This document shows positions 23,233-35,312 of a stretch of DNA of 64,000 nt, piece by piece; position 1 is the first letter of the stretch; each line of letters starts with the position of its first letter. The translations under genes and the position numbers were made by a program. Source of the DNA: Zoroaster sp. YZ-2022. Lineage: Eukaryota > Echinodermata > Asteroidea > Forcipulatida > Zoroasteridae. The notes beneath the pieces are model-generated. The model was not told where the DNA came from, ran no database searches, and was given only the letters and a program-made list of their open reading frames with translations. Where the stretch lies: contig CM055822.1 in assembly GCA_029582265.1 (NCBI GenBank), positions 4,833,057-4,897,056 on the forward strand. The letters run 5' to 3'.

Positions 23233-23275
<43 letters not shown>

Positions 23276-23277
23276 AT
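23233..23277. repeat. (AAAT)n microsatellite between copy A 5' end and the 3'-UTR fragment
   Basis: About 11 units. On the minus strand it is both the tail of the upstream fragment and the sequence directly preceding the 5' end of copy A. Confidence 0.92.
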
Positions 23278-23674
23278 ACTTACTTTTTTCAAGGAAAACT
23301 TTATTTCAAAATCCTCGAAGAAAACAGTATATACAGAATTAAAAGAATAATAATTAAATCAGAACTTGACAGTCAATTTATGAGATCAATATACATGAAT
23401 TATAATTAAATCAATCAGTATTAATAATTGAAACATTAAATAGCAATCAGCATGTATCAGTAATAATTAAGCGGGGAAGGTGAGGACTAAGGGAAGGGAG
23501 GGAAGGGGAAGGAGGAGTGGGGCCCACTGGCGTCTGGATGTGGGCACCTCGTGCCCACTGTCAGTAGGCCCCTGTTGGGAAATGGTCAGGCCACCGGGGT
23601 GGGCGGTGAAGACACCACGTCCCGCCGAGGAGGGGCGGCGACTACCCACGCCTCGGTGACCTGGGGAGGGAGGG
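23278..23674 (-). mobile_element. 3'-UTR-only copy of the same retrotransposon
   Basis: On the minus strand it starts abruptly in the GC-rich part of the 3' UTR, carries the conserved hairpin (23534-23564) and ends with the same terminal block as copies A and B (plus-strand CAAGGAAAACTTTATTTCA) followed by (ATTT)n. It has no coding sequence. The simplest reading is an extremely 5'-truncated insertion placed between the tail of copy B and the head of copy A. Confidence 0.8.
23534..23564 (-). other. Conserved 3'-UTR hairpin of the retrotransposon (fragment copy)
   Basis: GTGGGCAC and GTGCCCAC pair over a three-base loop, with an imperfect CTGG/TCAG extension. It is equivalent to the hairpins at 17156 and 29877. 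Confidence 0.62.
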
Positions 23675-23700
23675 AATAAATAAATAAATAAATAATAAAT
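23675..23700. repeat. (AAAT)n microsatellite, 3' tail of copy B
   Basis: A short run of AAAT units with one three-base interruption lies between the fragment and the 3' terminus of copy B. Confidence 0.85.
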
Positions 23701-23806
23701 ACTTTTTTACTTTTTCAAGGACAAATTTTATTCAAAAACTCCTTGAAAGACAGTATTTACAAGTATATATATTTTTTATAATCATTAGAAAGAATTTATG
23801 TTGTAA

Positions 23807-26800
23807 TTAAATTAACCATGTCAGTTTACCGGTAGTGTAGACAAAAAGGGTGTTATTGATTGACCACTTGTCAAGGAAAGATGAGATAGAATTGATAAGT
23901 GTGTAGTAATTAAGTTCAAGGATAATTTTATTTTTGAGGCGGTATTGCCAGACAGTGAGAGGGTCAGATTTACTGCACGTACGGTATAACCAATATATTA
24001 TGTTTTTCAAGCTAATAATGAGAAAGTTTGCCAGGCGGACGGCCATTTTGTCTCGACTCTGAGCATAGGGAATGAGAGTCCAATAGGTGTCGAAACTGAT
24101 AGCGAGGTTGGGTAGGAGGCGGTCGATGAGCCGATGGAGAAGACGAAGAGCAGGTTGAATGGATGGGCAAGTGATGAACAGGTGGACAATAGTGCCTCTC
24201 GCCGCACCATCCACAGGTGGAGGAGATGCTGGGGTTTAGATGATGGAGGACCGGTAGTGAGGGTAAGACGTTATGTAGAAGTTTGTATTGGACGTCCCCT
24301 TCTTTCTTGGATGTGGGAAACTGATAAATTGCCTTCCAAGGAACGTGGTGGAAGGCGGAAAAATAGCCAAGTCCGTGCCAGGGAGTAAGTGGAGCTGAAG
24401 GTAAGTCGTTCATTTGGTTGTAGAAACTGTACAAAGTCTTAGAGGTTAAAGAAAGGGCGTCTTTGTCGACATCGAAGAGAACCTGGCCGGGTGAAGTAGG
24501 GCGAGAGGGGACATCGCGAAGTTGAGCAGGGAGATGAAGGAATCCAGTCAAGTTGAAAAGCGTTGGGAAAGACGAAGTCAAGAACTGGTGCAGGCGAGAG
24601 AGGTCTTTACTCAGAAGACGAGATGACAAAGGACGAGAAGATGCAGAAGACAATTGGAGTTCCTGAGCTTGAAGCCACTTTCCAGTATTGATGTTGAGTA
24701 GGTTCTTGATGAGATAGATGTTGTTGTCCCAGAGTCGAGAGGCGAAAGCCGTGCCGCCCGGCAAGGGATCGATTAAAGGTGGGTAAATTACCGGTAAATT
24801 TAGGACATGGTTGATAGAGTCCGGAGGTGTTTCAATACGAGCTTCGAGGGTCAACCAGGCACGCAAGACCTCACTGTAAAAAACTGGCAAGCTGGTGAAA
24901 AATTTGGGTTCTAAGTTAAGTAGGAAAAGTTGGTAATTTAAATCTAAACGTTTATATTGACGTAAGTATACGTCCATCATCAAAAAGCAAGGGTGGGTAT
25001 TAAATTGAAGGTAACGTTGTAGATGTTTGAACTTGAAAGTGAGGCTGCGTGCCTGGAGACAAGCCAGACCAAGTCCACCTTTATTACAAGACTGATGAAG
25101 AATTTGTTTTTTAAGGAGATGGCGTTTGTGGGACCAGACGAAGTCGACAAGCATCTTTTGGAGTTCACCTAGGATGTTTTCGGGACAAGACAAAACGGCG
25201 AGAGAGTGAAAGACTTTGGTGGCAGCAATTTGATTGGCGATTAATACTTTGCCTTTGAAAGAAAATATGGGAGAGAGAGGTTTCCAGCTGGTCAGGGTTT
25301 TGGAGAGTTTTGCTTTACAATTTTCCCAATTTTGTTTGTTGTAATTGTTGTTATTTCCCAGGTGAACTCCAAGAAAAACGAGCCCCTGATTATTCCAGTG
25401 AAAGTTCAGGGGCTTGTCGCTTCGTCCGGTCCATGAGCCGACCCATAGACCCTTGGATTTTTCATAGTTTAAACTCGCAGCAGAAGATTCGCTGAAAAGA
25501 TTGTACACTCTTTGAATTGTTTCAAAGCCCGAGTCGGAAGTGACGAAAATTGTGACGTCGTCAGCATAGGCCGAGACCGAGCAGTAGTTGTTTGTATTAG
25601 GTAAAAGAAAACTTTGACCCTGCATTTCATTTCTAAGTTTGTTAAGAAAGGGTTCAATTGCAATCGAGTACAGCAGCCCCGAGAGCGGGCAGCCTTGTCG
25701 AATTCCTTTCAAAAAGGGAAACGGCGCGGTCAAGGAGCCACAAACTTTGATGTGGCTCTCGGCGCTGCTGTAGAGATTGAGGTGTGAAATAAATTTGTCC
25801 CCGAACCCCATGGCTCTCATTGTACTGAAAAGGTAGACGTGGTCAACGTTGTCAAACGCTTTGCGCTGATCAAGGTTGACCACGCCAAGAGGAAGATCAT
25901 TAAAATTACAATAATTAATCACATCACGTAAAAGATTCAGGTTATTATAGATTGTGCGCCCAGGGACGCAGTAGGATTGATCATCTTGTACAACATTACC
26001 AATAAATTGTTTTAGTCTATTCGCAAGCAGCTTGGCAAAAATTTTGTAATCCGTATTAAGGAGCGAGATAGGCCGCCAATTTGAAATTTCGCAGAGGTCA
26101 CCCTTTTTAGGGATTAGGGAGATAATGGCTTTGTTGAAAGAGCGTGGAAGGGAGCCAGAAAAAACGGCAAAATTTAGAACATCGAAGAAATCATTTTTTA
26201 GAAGAGGCCAGAAGAAAGTGTAGAATTCAGAAGTAAGGCCATCAAAACCCGGCGTTTTGTTTTTGCCAAGCTGCCCGACGGCAGTCTAAATCGTCGAGAC
26301 GCAGAGGAGTATCAAGGTCCTCGGCGTCTCGAGGATCCAAATTTGTTAAATTACATAAAAGGGATCCGAGGGCGCCCTCGTCAGTTGGGACATGGCTGTA
26401 AAGCTGTTCATAGAAGTTTCGACAGTGTTTTCTAATTTCTTCGGGGTTTTCGGTAATTGTTCCATTGGGGAGGCGAATGCTAGACAAGGTTTTAGACTGA
26501 GAGTGATGTTTTTCAAGGTTAAAGAAATAGGATGAGCTCGTGTCCACTTCATTTAAATGTTGAACACGAGATCTGACGAGGGCGCGCCGGGCTTGGTTTT
26601 TAAGGAGAATATTTAATTCGTTACGTTGTTGTTCTAAGATTTGCTGCGTCTCGGGTGTGATGTTTGGCGCAGATTGAAGTTCTTGGATGTAGGAGTTTAT
26701 GCGGGAGAAAGACGAGCGCTTTTCTTTAGCAATTTTATAACTATATTTTTGGGTTATGGTTTTGATTTGGGCCTTGCCCAAATCCCACCACATGCCTATA

Positions 26801-27702
26801 CTGTTAAAAGAGGATTTTTCATTTTGCCATTGGGACCAGAAGAGGTGTATAATTTCACGGTAATTTTTATCATCAAGGAGAGAATTATTAAATTGCCAGT
26901 AGGCGCTCCCTCTATGCTGAGGGGAAGGAAGCTTTAGGCGGAGGCGAATTGCGGAGTGGTCAGACAAAGAGCAAGATAGAATTTCACATGTACGTGTTGA
27001 GGGTAAGAGATTGGCGGAGGTGTAGACACGGTCAAGCCTAGCTTTAGAAAATTGATCAGGAGCAAAGGGGTTTTTTCGCATCCAAGTGAATTTTTTTTTA
27101 GTAGGGTTCAATCTGCGCCAAACATCACACAGGTTTAAATTATTCATACTATTTTTGAGAGCCACTGAGATTCGGGAACGATGCTCGGTCGGCCTATCCG
27201 CTCGATCCATAAGAGGATCACTAAGCTTGCAGTTAAAGTCACCTCCGACGAGAATGGCGCCCTCAGCCTGCTGGCCACAGTGACAATCAAATTTGTCAAA
27301 AAAGGACAAAGCGATGCTGTCTTTCTGGGGGACGAGAAAGTTGTAGATATTAAAAACAGAATTGTTATGTTTAACTTGGGCAAAGAGGATGTGGCCAGCA
27401 ACAATAACACTGGAGGCTACAAGGTTGATATTATTCCGGGTTAATAAAATGGTCATCCCTGAACCAGGTGTGGTACCAGGAGCACAATTGGGGGTGTAAT
27501 TGTGCCAGTTTCTCCAGCACAGACTTTTTTCCGTTAATGTGTAAGTTTCTTGCAGTAATATGATGTCAGGTCTTGGGGTTAAGTTAGACATGTAATGATA
27601 AAAGGTGACGTTACGAGTAGTATCAAGACAGCCTCCAGTGTTAAGGGTAACTACCGAGAGCGCCATAAGCAAGGAAATGAGAATGTACAGTCTATCCATC
27701 AT
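23807..27702 (-). pseudogene. ORF2 of copy B: APE endonuclease / reverse transcriptase, nearly intact
   Basis: Start at 27702 (or the internal Met at 27666, MALSVVTLNTGG); stop TAA at 23807-23809. The endonuclease has all expected motifs in order: LNTGG, LLQETYT, VGGDFNCK, KARLDRVYTS and SLSDHSAI. A frameshift near 26280 separates it from the reverse transcriptase, which then continues through NWRPISLLN, VNLDQRKAFDNVDH, GIRQGCPLSG and YADD (25557-25568) into a conserved C-terminal region. A second frameshift near 24200 falls inside the C-terminal zinc motif: CGWCGER is followed, in the next frame, by a His and Cys at the spacing C-x2-C-x7-H-x4-C. A full protein of about 1,300 residues would match the family. 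Apart from the two shifts it looks young. Confidence 0.92.
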
Positions 27703-27731
27703 GAATTTAAGGAAATTAGGATTCGAGTTTC

Positions 27732-28763
27732 TTAATTAACCAGTTTGCGAATCCTATGCTGCATGTTGTAGGGCACCAGGGAACTATTCTTTAAGGGCCT
27801 CAGTTGTTGTATGAGGCCCTGAATGTCCTTGGTGAAGGTCTGGGCGATGGACATGGGGTTTCTTTGTGACTTTACTTTTGACAGGAATTTAACGATTTGT
27901 GACTCGTTTAGGGGACCGGGCATAATAGGAAGCACTATCTGGGATGATTCATCATCAGTGGATGGTTGTGAACCATCCCAAGTGGAGGAGTCGGTGTCCG
28001 AGGGGTTGGACTTCTTAGGGAGGTGTTTGGGGTCAGATTTCTTATTCTTACCGTGAACGAATGTTGGTGGGGGGCTGAGGGGGTTGGTCGGTTCTTGTGG
28101 TTCGTCGTCGTTGTCGGGTGGGGGGCGGGGCTTCTTGCAGGAGCGACTGATGTGGCTAAACTCACCGCAGTTGAAGCTACGCACCGACTCCGTAGATAAA
28201 AAAACACGATAGTTAGCACCAGAAAAGGAGAAATTAATGTGACTGGGGAGAGTGAATTTGGGTTTGACTAGGACCTGGACGTGGCGGCGAAATGACATTA
28301 TGTGGGACAGCTGTTTGTTCTTAAAACCAAGGGGTATGGGCCGGATAGGGGATACAACTTTACAAAAGCTCGATATGTTGTGAAGAAGGACAGAATTAGG
28401 GATTTCGGGATATACATTAGACAAGGTTAGGCGGGTGGTTGGTTGAACAAGGGGGCTGAGTTCCAGAAAGGAGTCGCCGTGGGTAAGACCCAGCGAAATA
28501 GCTTCAGCTACCTCCTCTCTAGAACCCAGGTACACGGCAATACGGTTATTAGAAATTCTACTTGCAGAGACAACATGACTGTGTGCTGGCATACAATTGT
28601 TAAATTCCTGCATATAGGATTCAATGGACACATTGTCTATGACTCTAAAAGACGCCCCATTCTTCTTGGTGACGCCCGCGAACGGTTCGTCACCAGGAAC
28701 AATGGGCTTGGGGCCAGCCACGCTTGGCTGACCCACGTCTGAGGTTCCCGCCTGACTGGCCAT
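27732..28763 (-). CDS. ORF1 of copy B: gag-like RNA-binding protein, open throughout
   Basis: Open from the ATG at 28761-28763 (MASQAGTSDVG) to the stop at 27732, about 343 residues; an in-frame ATG at 28814 would add a hydrophobic 17-residue leader. The N-terminal half holds SASRISNNRIAVYLGS and LSPLVQPTTRLTLSNVYPEI, probably an RNA-binding fold. A zinc-knuckle remnant, FNCGEFSHISRSCKKP, follows; its first Cys has become Ser through what looks like a single-base change, so metal binding may be lost. A Pro/Ser/Asp-rich linker and a helical, basic C-terminus (QHRIRKLVN) complete it. The role, by analogy with other LINE ORF1 proteins, is packaging the element RNA. It ends 30 bp before ORF2 begins. 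Confidence 0.88.
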   Translation of the reverse strand: MASQAGTSDVGQPSVAGPKPIVPGDEPFAGVTKKNGASFRVIDNVSIESYMQEFNNCMPAHSHVVSASRISNNRIAVYLGSREEVAEAISLGLTHGDSFLELSPLVQPTTRLTLSNVYPEIPNSVLLHNISSFCKVVSPIRPIPLGFKNKQLSHIMSFRRHVQVLVKPKFTLPSHINFSFSGANYRVFLSTESVRSFNCGEFSHISRSCKKPRPPPDNDDEPQEPTNPLSPPPTFVHGKNKKSDPKHLPKKSNPSDTDSSTWDGSQPSTDDESSQIVLPIMPGPLNESQIVKFLSKVKSQRNPMSIAQTFTKDIQGLIQQLRPLKNSSLVPYNMQHRIRKLVN

Positions 28764-28815
28764 GGCGGCCAGCCCAGCAAAAACGACTACACAAACTAAA
28801 CAAAAAATACACATA

Positions 28816-29326
28816 AGGCCTTTTCACACTATGTACCTCGTACACGTGTAGAAGTGTACACGGTTCCACTCCGTGTTGACTCTGAAGAATTTCAACACGG
28901 TTCAATTCCGGTATGATTTCACACTATCCGTTTTGGGGTTACACGTGTAACTATCCGACACGGATCCGACACGTGTAATTGCTCGATCATTTCACACTAC
29001 GCTCGAGTCTACACTGGTCACAGCAGAAAGTCCCACACTGCATTGCGACACTGCGTTGCGAGCAACACGTTCGTTGTTTCATAACTACAATAATGCACAC
29101 GGATCGAAAATCAACCCAGTGACTTTTCACACTACGCTTTCGCGGCGCTTTCAACACGGATCGAAAGCTCTCAACCCACCTCATGAGCAGGGTTAGTTTC
29201 GACACGGATCGAGCATCTTACACGGATCGGCGCCGTGTTACATTTTACAGTGTGAAAAGGTCAGTCAAGATTACACGTGTCGGACCCGTGTCCAACCCGG
29301 AGATTTTCTGTAGTGTGAAAAGGCCT
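28816..29326. mobile_element. MITE with AGGCCTTTTCACACT ends in the 5' UTR of copy B
   Basis: Perfect 15-bp inverted ends, AGGCCTTTTCACACT at 28816 and its complement ending at 29326, flanked by ATA on both sides. The 511-bp body has many ACACGTGT, CACGGATCG and TTTCACACTA words and no coding region. A 3-bp duplication and GGCC-type ends suggest PIF/Harbinger, but this is tentative. It inserted after copy B and sits directly before its ORF1. Confidence 0.82.
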
Positions 29327-29490
29327 ATAAAATACACGAAAATAACAGATATTTACACGGTGGGCTTGGTCTATGGGTATCTATATACAATAAATTACAC
29401 TATAATATAAATACAAGGACCTTACCAGGTCAGAAAAAGCTAAGATTTAGGCCTTACACGGGAGCTCGAAAGAAACACGTCCGTCCTCGG

Positions 29491-29520
29491 CAGAAAGAAA
29501 GAAAGAAAGAAAGAAAAAAA
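29491..29520. repeat. (GAAA)n microsatellite, 3' tail of copy C
   Basis: Five or six GAAA units plus an A run, in the place occupied by AAAT units in the other copies. Confidence 0.85.
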
Positions 29521-29860
29521 GACTATTTTTTGACTATTCAAAAGAAAACTTTATTTACAAATCAGACAAAAACAACAATACAAAATGTACAAATAAAAGA
29601 ATAGTAAACAATGTTTTACCAAAATTAGTAGTTTACAATATAACTGTAACAATAACTAAACTAGGTTTACATTGTTAACAAAAGTAACAACAAGGATACA
29701 TTTGTAAATGAAGAACAAAAATACATTTATAAATTATAATAACAATCGACAATAAACAAAAGGTTGAGTAGAAGAAAGGAAGAAAAAGGAAAGGGCTCCT
29801 CTAAAAGGAGACTACAAGCACCATGGTGCAAGCAGACTCCCCCGAGGAACCCCGGGGTGG

Positions 29861-29911
29861 GGAGCCACTGGCATTACTGGTGTGGGTCTTAAAACCCACT
29901 CCAGCGGCTCC
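29861..29911 (-). other. Conserved 3'-UTR hairpin of the retrotransposon (copy C)
   Basis: Outer stem GGAGCC with GGCTCC, then CTGG with CCAG, then GTGGGT with ACCCAC over a short loop. Compared with copy A, the stem bases differ (GGGT/ACCC instead of GGGCAC/GTGCCC) yet pairing is kept. Confidence 0.65.
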
Positions 29912-30156
29912 CAAAAGAAAGAAAAAGAAAAAGAGCAGAGAGAGGACCCCACTCATGAACAGTAGCATACGCCTTGCCTCCAATCAGAGAGAGATTGGAG
30001 TAGCTGTTCACAAGGTGGGTCGAAAGGGGGAAAGGTGGACCGAGAGGGGTCAGACAGTAGGATTAGATCAACCATGTCAAAATATCATTATCAAAAAGTA
30101 AAAGGGCATTATTGCAGGACCATTTTTTAAGAAAAGTATTAAGGTCGTTGCATAAA

Positions 30157-30884
30157 TTAATAGCCAGTAAATTCAAGGAGGATTTTATTTTTCAGCCGAT
30201 GCTGCCAGATGATAAGAGGGTCCGAAAAACGGGATGTCCTATATAAATAGTAAATTATGTTTTTACAACTGATGATGAGGAAATTGGCAAGGCGAACTGC
30301 CTCCCTGCTGCGACCTTTAGCGTGCGGAATCAGTGCCCAGTAGATGTCAAAGTTGAGTTGAAGAGACGGCAGAAGACGGTTGATGAGTGAATGTAGAAGA
30401 CTGAGGGCGGGCTGTATTGCTGGGCACATAATAAATAGATGATGGATCGACCCCTTCTCTCTGCACCATCCGCAGTAAGAAGAGATGTCCGGATTTAGAT
30501 GATGGAGGACAGCAAGGGAGGGTAGAAAATTATGAAACAGTTTAAACTGTACATCACCCTCCTTTTTAGAAGTTGGTAGTTGGTAGATTTGTTTCCATTG
30601 AAGTTTAGTAGAAGAGTCGAGAAAGCCAATATTTTTCCAGTGTGTAGACGAAGATGAAGAATCAGAATTTATTTCTTTGTTGAAAATGACGTAGAGATTT
30701 TTGGATGGTGCGGAGAGCCCATTTTCAGTCAGAGGTAAATTGAAGATGACTGGAGAGTCGGGACGAAAGGAGATATTTTGAAGTTGAGAAAATGGCAGAC
30801 GACATCCCTCTTCGTGGAGAAGCATAGGAAAGTTTTGGATTAATGTCAAATGTTGACGCCGAAGGTCGGATTGTAGAAGACGAA

Positions 30885-30889
<5 letters not shown>
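30157..30889 (-). pseudogene. C-terminal piece of ORF2 in copy C
   Basis: An open frame of about 240 codons matches the ORF2 C-terminus of copies A and B, including WKQIYQLPTSKKEGDVQFKL, the zinc motif CGWCREKGSIHHLFIMC (C-x2-C-x7-H-x4-C, all four residues present) and WQHRLKNKILLEF near the end. Reading continues upstream into a meaningless Phe-Leu-Ser run encoded by the microsatellite. There is no start or reverse-transcriptase domain, so no function is expected. Confidence 0.85.
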
Positions 30890-31016
<127 letters not shown>

Positions 31017-31360
31017 TGGACTTGTGTGGCTGACTTACACAGGTAGCCACACAGTGTGTAGATACACCAACTACCAATTTAAAGTATCACACAGTGGGCA
31101 CGATCTTTACAGATATGCAGATGCTTGTTTCTCTTTGTAAACTTCATTTCTCTTGTAAAAGTTGTATCACAAACTTGCATACCGTGAGATCTGACAAGAA
31201 TAGGCAAATTACAACAATAAGTATAGGTCTCACTGAAAGATTACACTTAAATAAACAGAAAGAAACATTTACGAACTACTATGCAAACAGTCTATTGATT
31301 AAAATACCAAGTAAATTAACTCGTCCCTTGGCGAAAGTGACAGGTTACATGACATGAAAG
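31017..31360. other. Unassigned DNA between the array and the gap
   Basis: No gene or repeat was recognised. The sequence ends at the run of N. Confidence 0.5.
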
Positions 31361-31860
31361 NNNNNNNNNNNNNNNNNNNNNNNNNNNNNNNNNNNNNNNN
31401 NNNNNNNNNNNNNNNNNNNNNNNNNNNNNNNNNNNNNNNNNNNNNNNNNNNNNNNNNNNNNNNNNNNNNNNNNNNNNNNNNNNNNNNNNNNNNNNNNNNN
31501 NNNNNNNNNNNNNNNNNNNNNNNNNNNNNNNNNNNNNNNNNNNNNNNNNNNNNNNNNNNNNNNNNNNNNNNNNNNNNNNNNNNNNNNNNNNNNNNNNNNN
31601 NNNNNNNNNNNNNNNNNNNNNNNNNNNNNNNNNNNNNNNNNNNNNNNNNNNNNNNNNNNNNNNNNNNNNNNNNNNNNNNNNNNNNNNNNNNNNNNNNNNN
31701 NNNNNNNNNNNNNNNNNNNNNNNNNNNNNNNNNNNNNNNNNNNNNNNNNNNNNNNNNNNNNNNNNNNNNNNNNNNNNNNNNNNNNNNNNNNNNNNNNNNN
31801 NNNNNNNNNNNNNNNNNNNNNNNNNNNNNNNNNNNNNNNNNNNNNNNNNNNNNNNNNNNN
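31361..31860. other. Assembly gap, 500 N
   Basis: Exactly 500 undetermined bases, a conventional gap size, so the true length is unknown. The missing sequence probably includes the upstream part of the Gypsy element whose RNase H begins directly after the gap. Confidence 0.98.
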
Positions 31861-32046
31861 GTTAAATGCAAGAAGAGCACTGACAGACACTGAAACAAGG
31901 TATATGCATCCATTGAAAAAGAGATGCTGGCAGCAGTCTTGCGTGTTGGATTTTTTCATCAATACACCTTGGAAGATTCACCCAGTGTGATCAGCGATCA
32001 TGTCAGCCACTTGAAAATGATAACCAAGAAAACCCTAGTAAAGGCC
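31861..32046 (+). pseudogene. Ty3/Gypsy pol fragment: RNase H, interrupted by the Polinton
   Basis: Right after the gap, the plus strand encodes ARRALTDTETRY, a frameshift, then IEKEMLAAVLRVGFFHQY and HVSHLKMITKKTLVKA, the usual C-terminal RNase H stretch of Ty3/Gypsy polyproteins. It stops at the AAGGCC duplication (32041-32046) where the Polinton begins. The next residues of the same domain are found at 45,111 on the other side of that element. This is the left half of the host retrotransposon. Confidence 0.86.
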
Positions 32047-33327
<1,281 letters not shown>

Positions 33328-33349
<22 letters not shown>

Positions 33350-34700
33350 TTACTCATTTACTCATTTCTGCTGCTCATTTACTCATTTACTCATTTCGCT
33401 TTACTTTATTTACTCATTTACTCATTTACCATTTACTACATTATGATTTTGCTCACTTTGTGGTTTTTGTAATAATGTGGTCGTGGTTATGTATGTGGTT
33501 TGACATAAACGACTGTCTCTATAACCAAACCAAAAAGTGGTATAATATGCGTGGATTGGCCAAATGAGGTTTTATTTTTATTTTTTTATTTATATTCCTT
33601 AAGTGGAAGTAGAAAGGGAGGGACAACCAACGTACGAAGACAGACAAAGAACGAGATCTGTACATGAAGCTATTCTACATGATTTGTTAAATTTAAATTT
33701 TTAACACCAACAGCAATCTTGAGCATCAACATATTTACAGATGGTTTTATATTGGTTTTAAATTGGAAAACATTTGATAAACTGAAAACATTAAGTTATT
33801 ATTATTATTTTAAATTCTAAGAAATTCGGGCTTTTAGAACATATTTTGGTATTTGTTAAAATTTACCATTTTAACACTAACAACAATCTTTGACATCAAT
33901 ATATTAACAGATGGTTTTTATATTGGTTTTAAAATTGAAAACATTACATTATTATTATTATTGTTATTATTATTATTATTTTAAATTTAACAAATTGGGG
34001 CTTTTAGGAACATTTTGTATTTGTTAAATTTTAAATTTTTAACACTAACAGCAATCTTTGACATCAATATATTAACAGATGGTTTTTATATTGGTTTTAA
34101 AATTGAAAACATTAAGTATTATTATTATTGTTATTTTAAATTTAACAAATTGGGGCTTTTAGAACATTTTGGTATTTGTTAAATTTAATGTTAACACCAA
34201 CAGCAATCTTTGACATCAATATATTTACAGATGGTTTTTATATTGATTTTAAATTGGAAAACATTTGATAAACTGAAAACATTAATTATTATTATTGTTA
34301 TTTTTAAATTCTAACAAATTTGGGGCTTTTTAGAACATTTTGGGCTAGACCGAACACTGGAATTTGTTGAACTCACGCAAGCGTAACCTATTGATGATAC
34401 TGCAATAACTGGTGCATTACTTCCTTCACACAAACACACACAAAATAAGGTGGGTGTGCAGTTTGTATGGTGAGAGAAAAGTGCGCAAGCATATTGATGA
34501 TTTCGGGCAAGGGCTTTTAGAACATTTTGGCTAGACTGAACACTGGGAATTTGCTTGAACTCACGCAACCGTAACCTATTGATGATACTGCATTAACTGA
34601 AAGCACTACTTCCTTCCACACAAACAACACAAAATAAAGGTGGGTGCAGTTTGTATGGTGAGGAGAAAAAGCGCAGCATACTGATGATTTCCCGCAAGTT
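33328..34700. repeat. Tandem repeats inside the Polinton, between left TIR and protease gene
   Basis: Three layers are visible: short TCATTTAC(T)-type units at 33351-33435; four decayed units of about 150-170 bp from about 33700 to 34330, each with AACA(C/G)CAATCTT, ACAGATGGTTTTTATATTGG and a trinucleotide ATT run; and two units of about 185 bp from about 34325 to 34700, each with AACACTGG, CGTAACCTATTGATGATACTG and GGTGGGTG. No coding sequence was recognised, so this is probably expanded non-coding DNA or a former gene region. Confidence 0.72.
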
Positions 34701-34846
34701 GTTGAGATACGTCTGGCTTGAATTGAACTCGTGAAATACAAATATTGGTTTAAATAATTAATCCATCAGTCCGTTAAGGTATAGGTTATTCTAACAAAGC
34801 CTTGAAACTTGTTGAAAAAAAAAATTGATCATCGAATACATCTGTT

Positions 34847-35296
34847 TTAATACGGGGAAAGTGTATTCTGATAAAATCGTTCACGTTGACGTCGTTCTTG
34901 TTGATATCGGAAGTGGAAAAAGTCCCAATCTTGCTCATGGTGGATTCCCCGACATCGATGTAACAAGAAGTAGATGGAATATTGACCGCAGACAGCAGAC
35001 AGGTCCCCGTAGGCGTTGATGATTATATTGAGTTTTTTCCGCGTTGTTCTGGAGAAAATTTTGAACCTGGGTAACTGCGGTGGTAATCCGTAGGAATCAA
35101 AATACTTCCAACACCATCTCTCGTGAAGTATATTCCTACCCAATGTTGTCCTGGTTTCGTAATTAGGTCTGTGTTCACCACAAAGGCACCCGGACGAGAG
35201 ATAACTTGCTTGGGAAGTTTATCGCGGCGAACACCCTCTGAAAAATGTTTTGTGTAACGGTCTCTATTTAAAATAGTGCACTTCCGAGCTGTCCAT
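34847..35296 (-). pseudogene. Polinton adenovirus-type cysteine protease (PRO), frameshifted
   Basis: Starts at the ATG at 35294-35296 and ends near 34847, about 150 codons over two frames. The catalytic signature of adenain-like proteases is visible: His in PGQHWVGIYF, then Asp in FDSYGLPP, and Cys in VCGQYSIYFLLHRC. The His part and the Asp/Cys parts are in different frames, joined near 35100, so this copy cannot make an active enzyme. In intact relatives the protease matures virion proteins. It lies immediately downstream of the major capsid gene, a common Polinton arrangement. Confidence 0.85.
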
Positions 35297-35312
35297 GGTC
35301 TGTGCGTGCCCT

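Larger units (their letters stand above)
23701..29490 (-). mobile_element. Tx1/L1-like non-LTR retrotransposon, copy B (best preserved)
   Basis: Same family and orientation as copy A. It starts at about 29490 with GGACGTGT and the shared GAGCTC-containing 5' UTR, has an unbroken 360-codon ORF1 and an ORF2 with only about two frameshifts, and ends at the (ATTT)n tail at 23700. Its 3' UTR is only about 105 bp and lacks the GC-rich hairpin seen in the other copies. A 511-bp MITE (28816-29326) sits in its 5' UTR. The preceding sequence on the minus strand is the (TTTC)n tail of copy C. ORF content with CCHC ORF1, APE endonuclease and C-terminal CCHC motif fits the Tx1 branch of L1-like elements; the clade call is by motif order only. 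Confidence 0.9.

Noticed and set aside
31299..31962. Three long open frames across the gap
   Set aside because: They consist almost entirely of undetermined residues from N bases.
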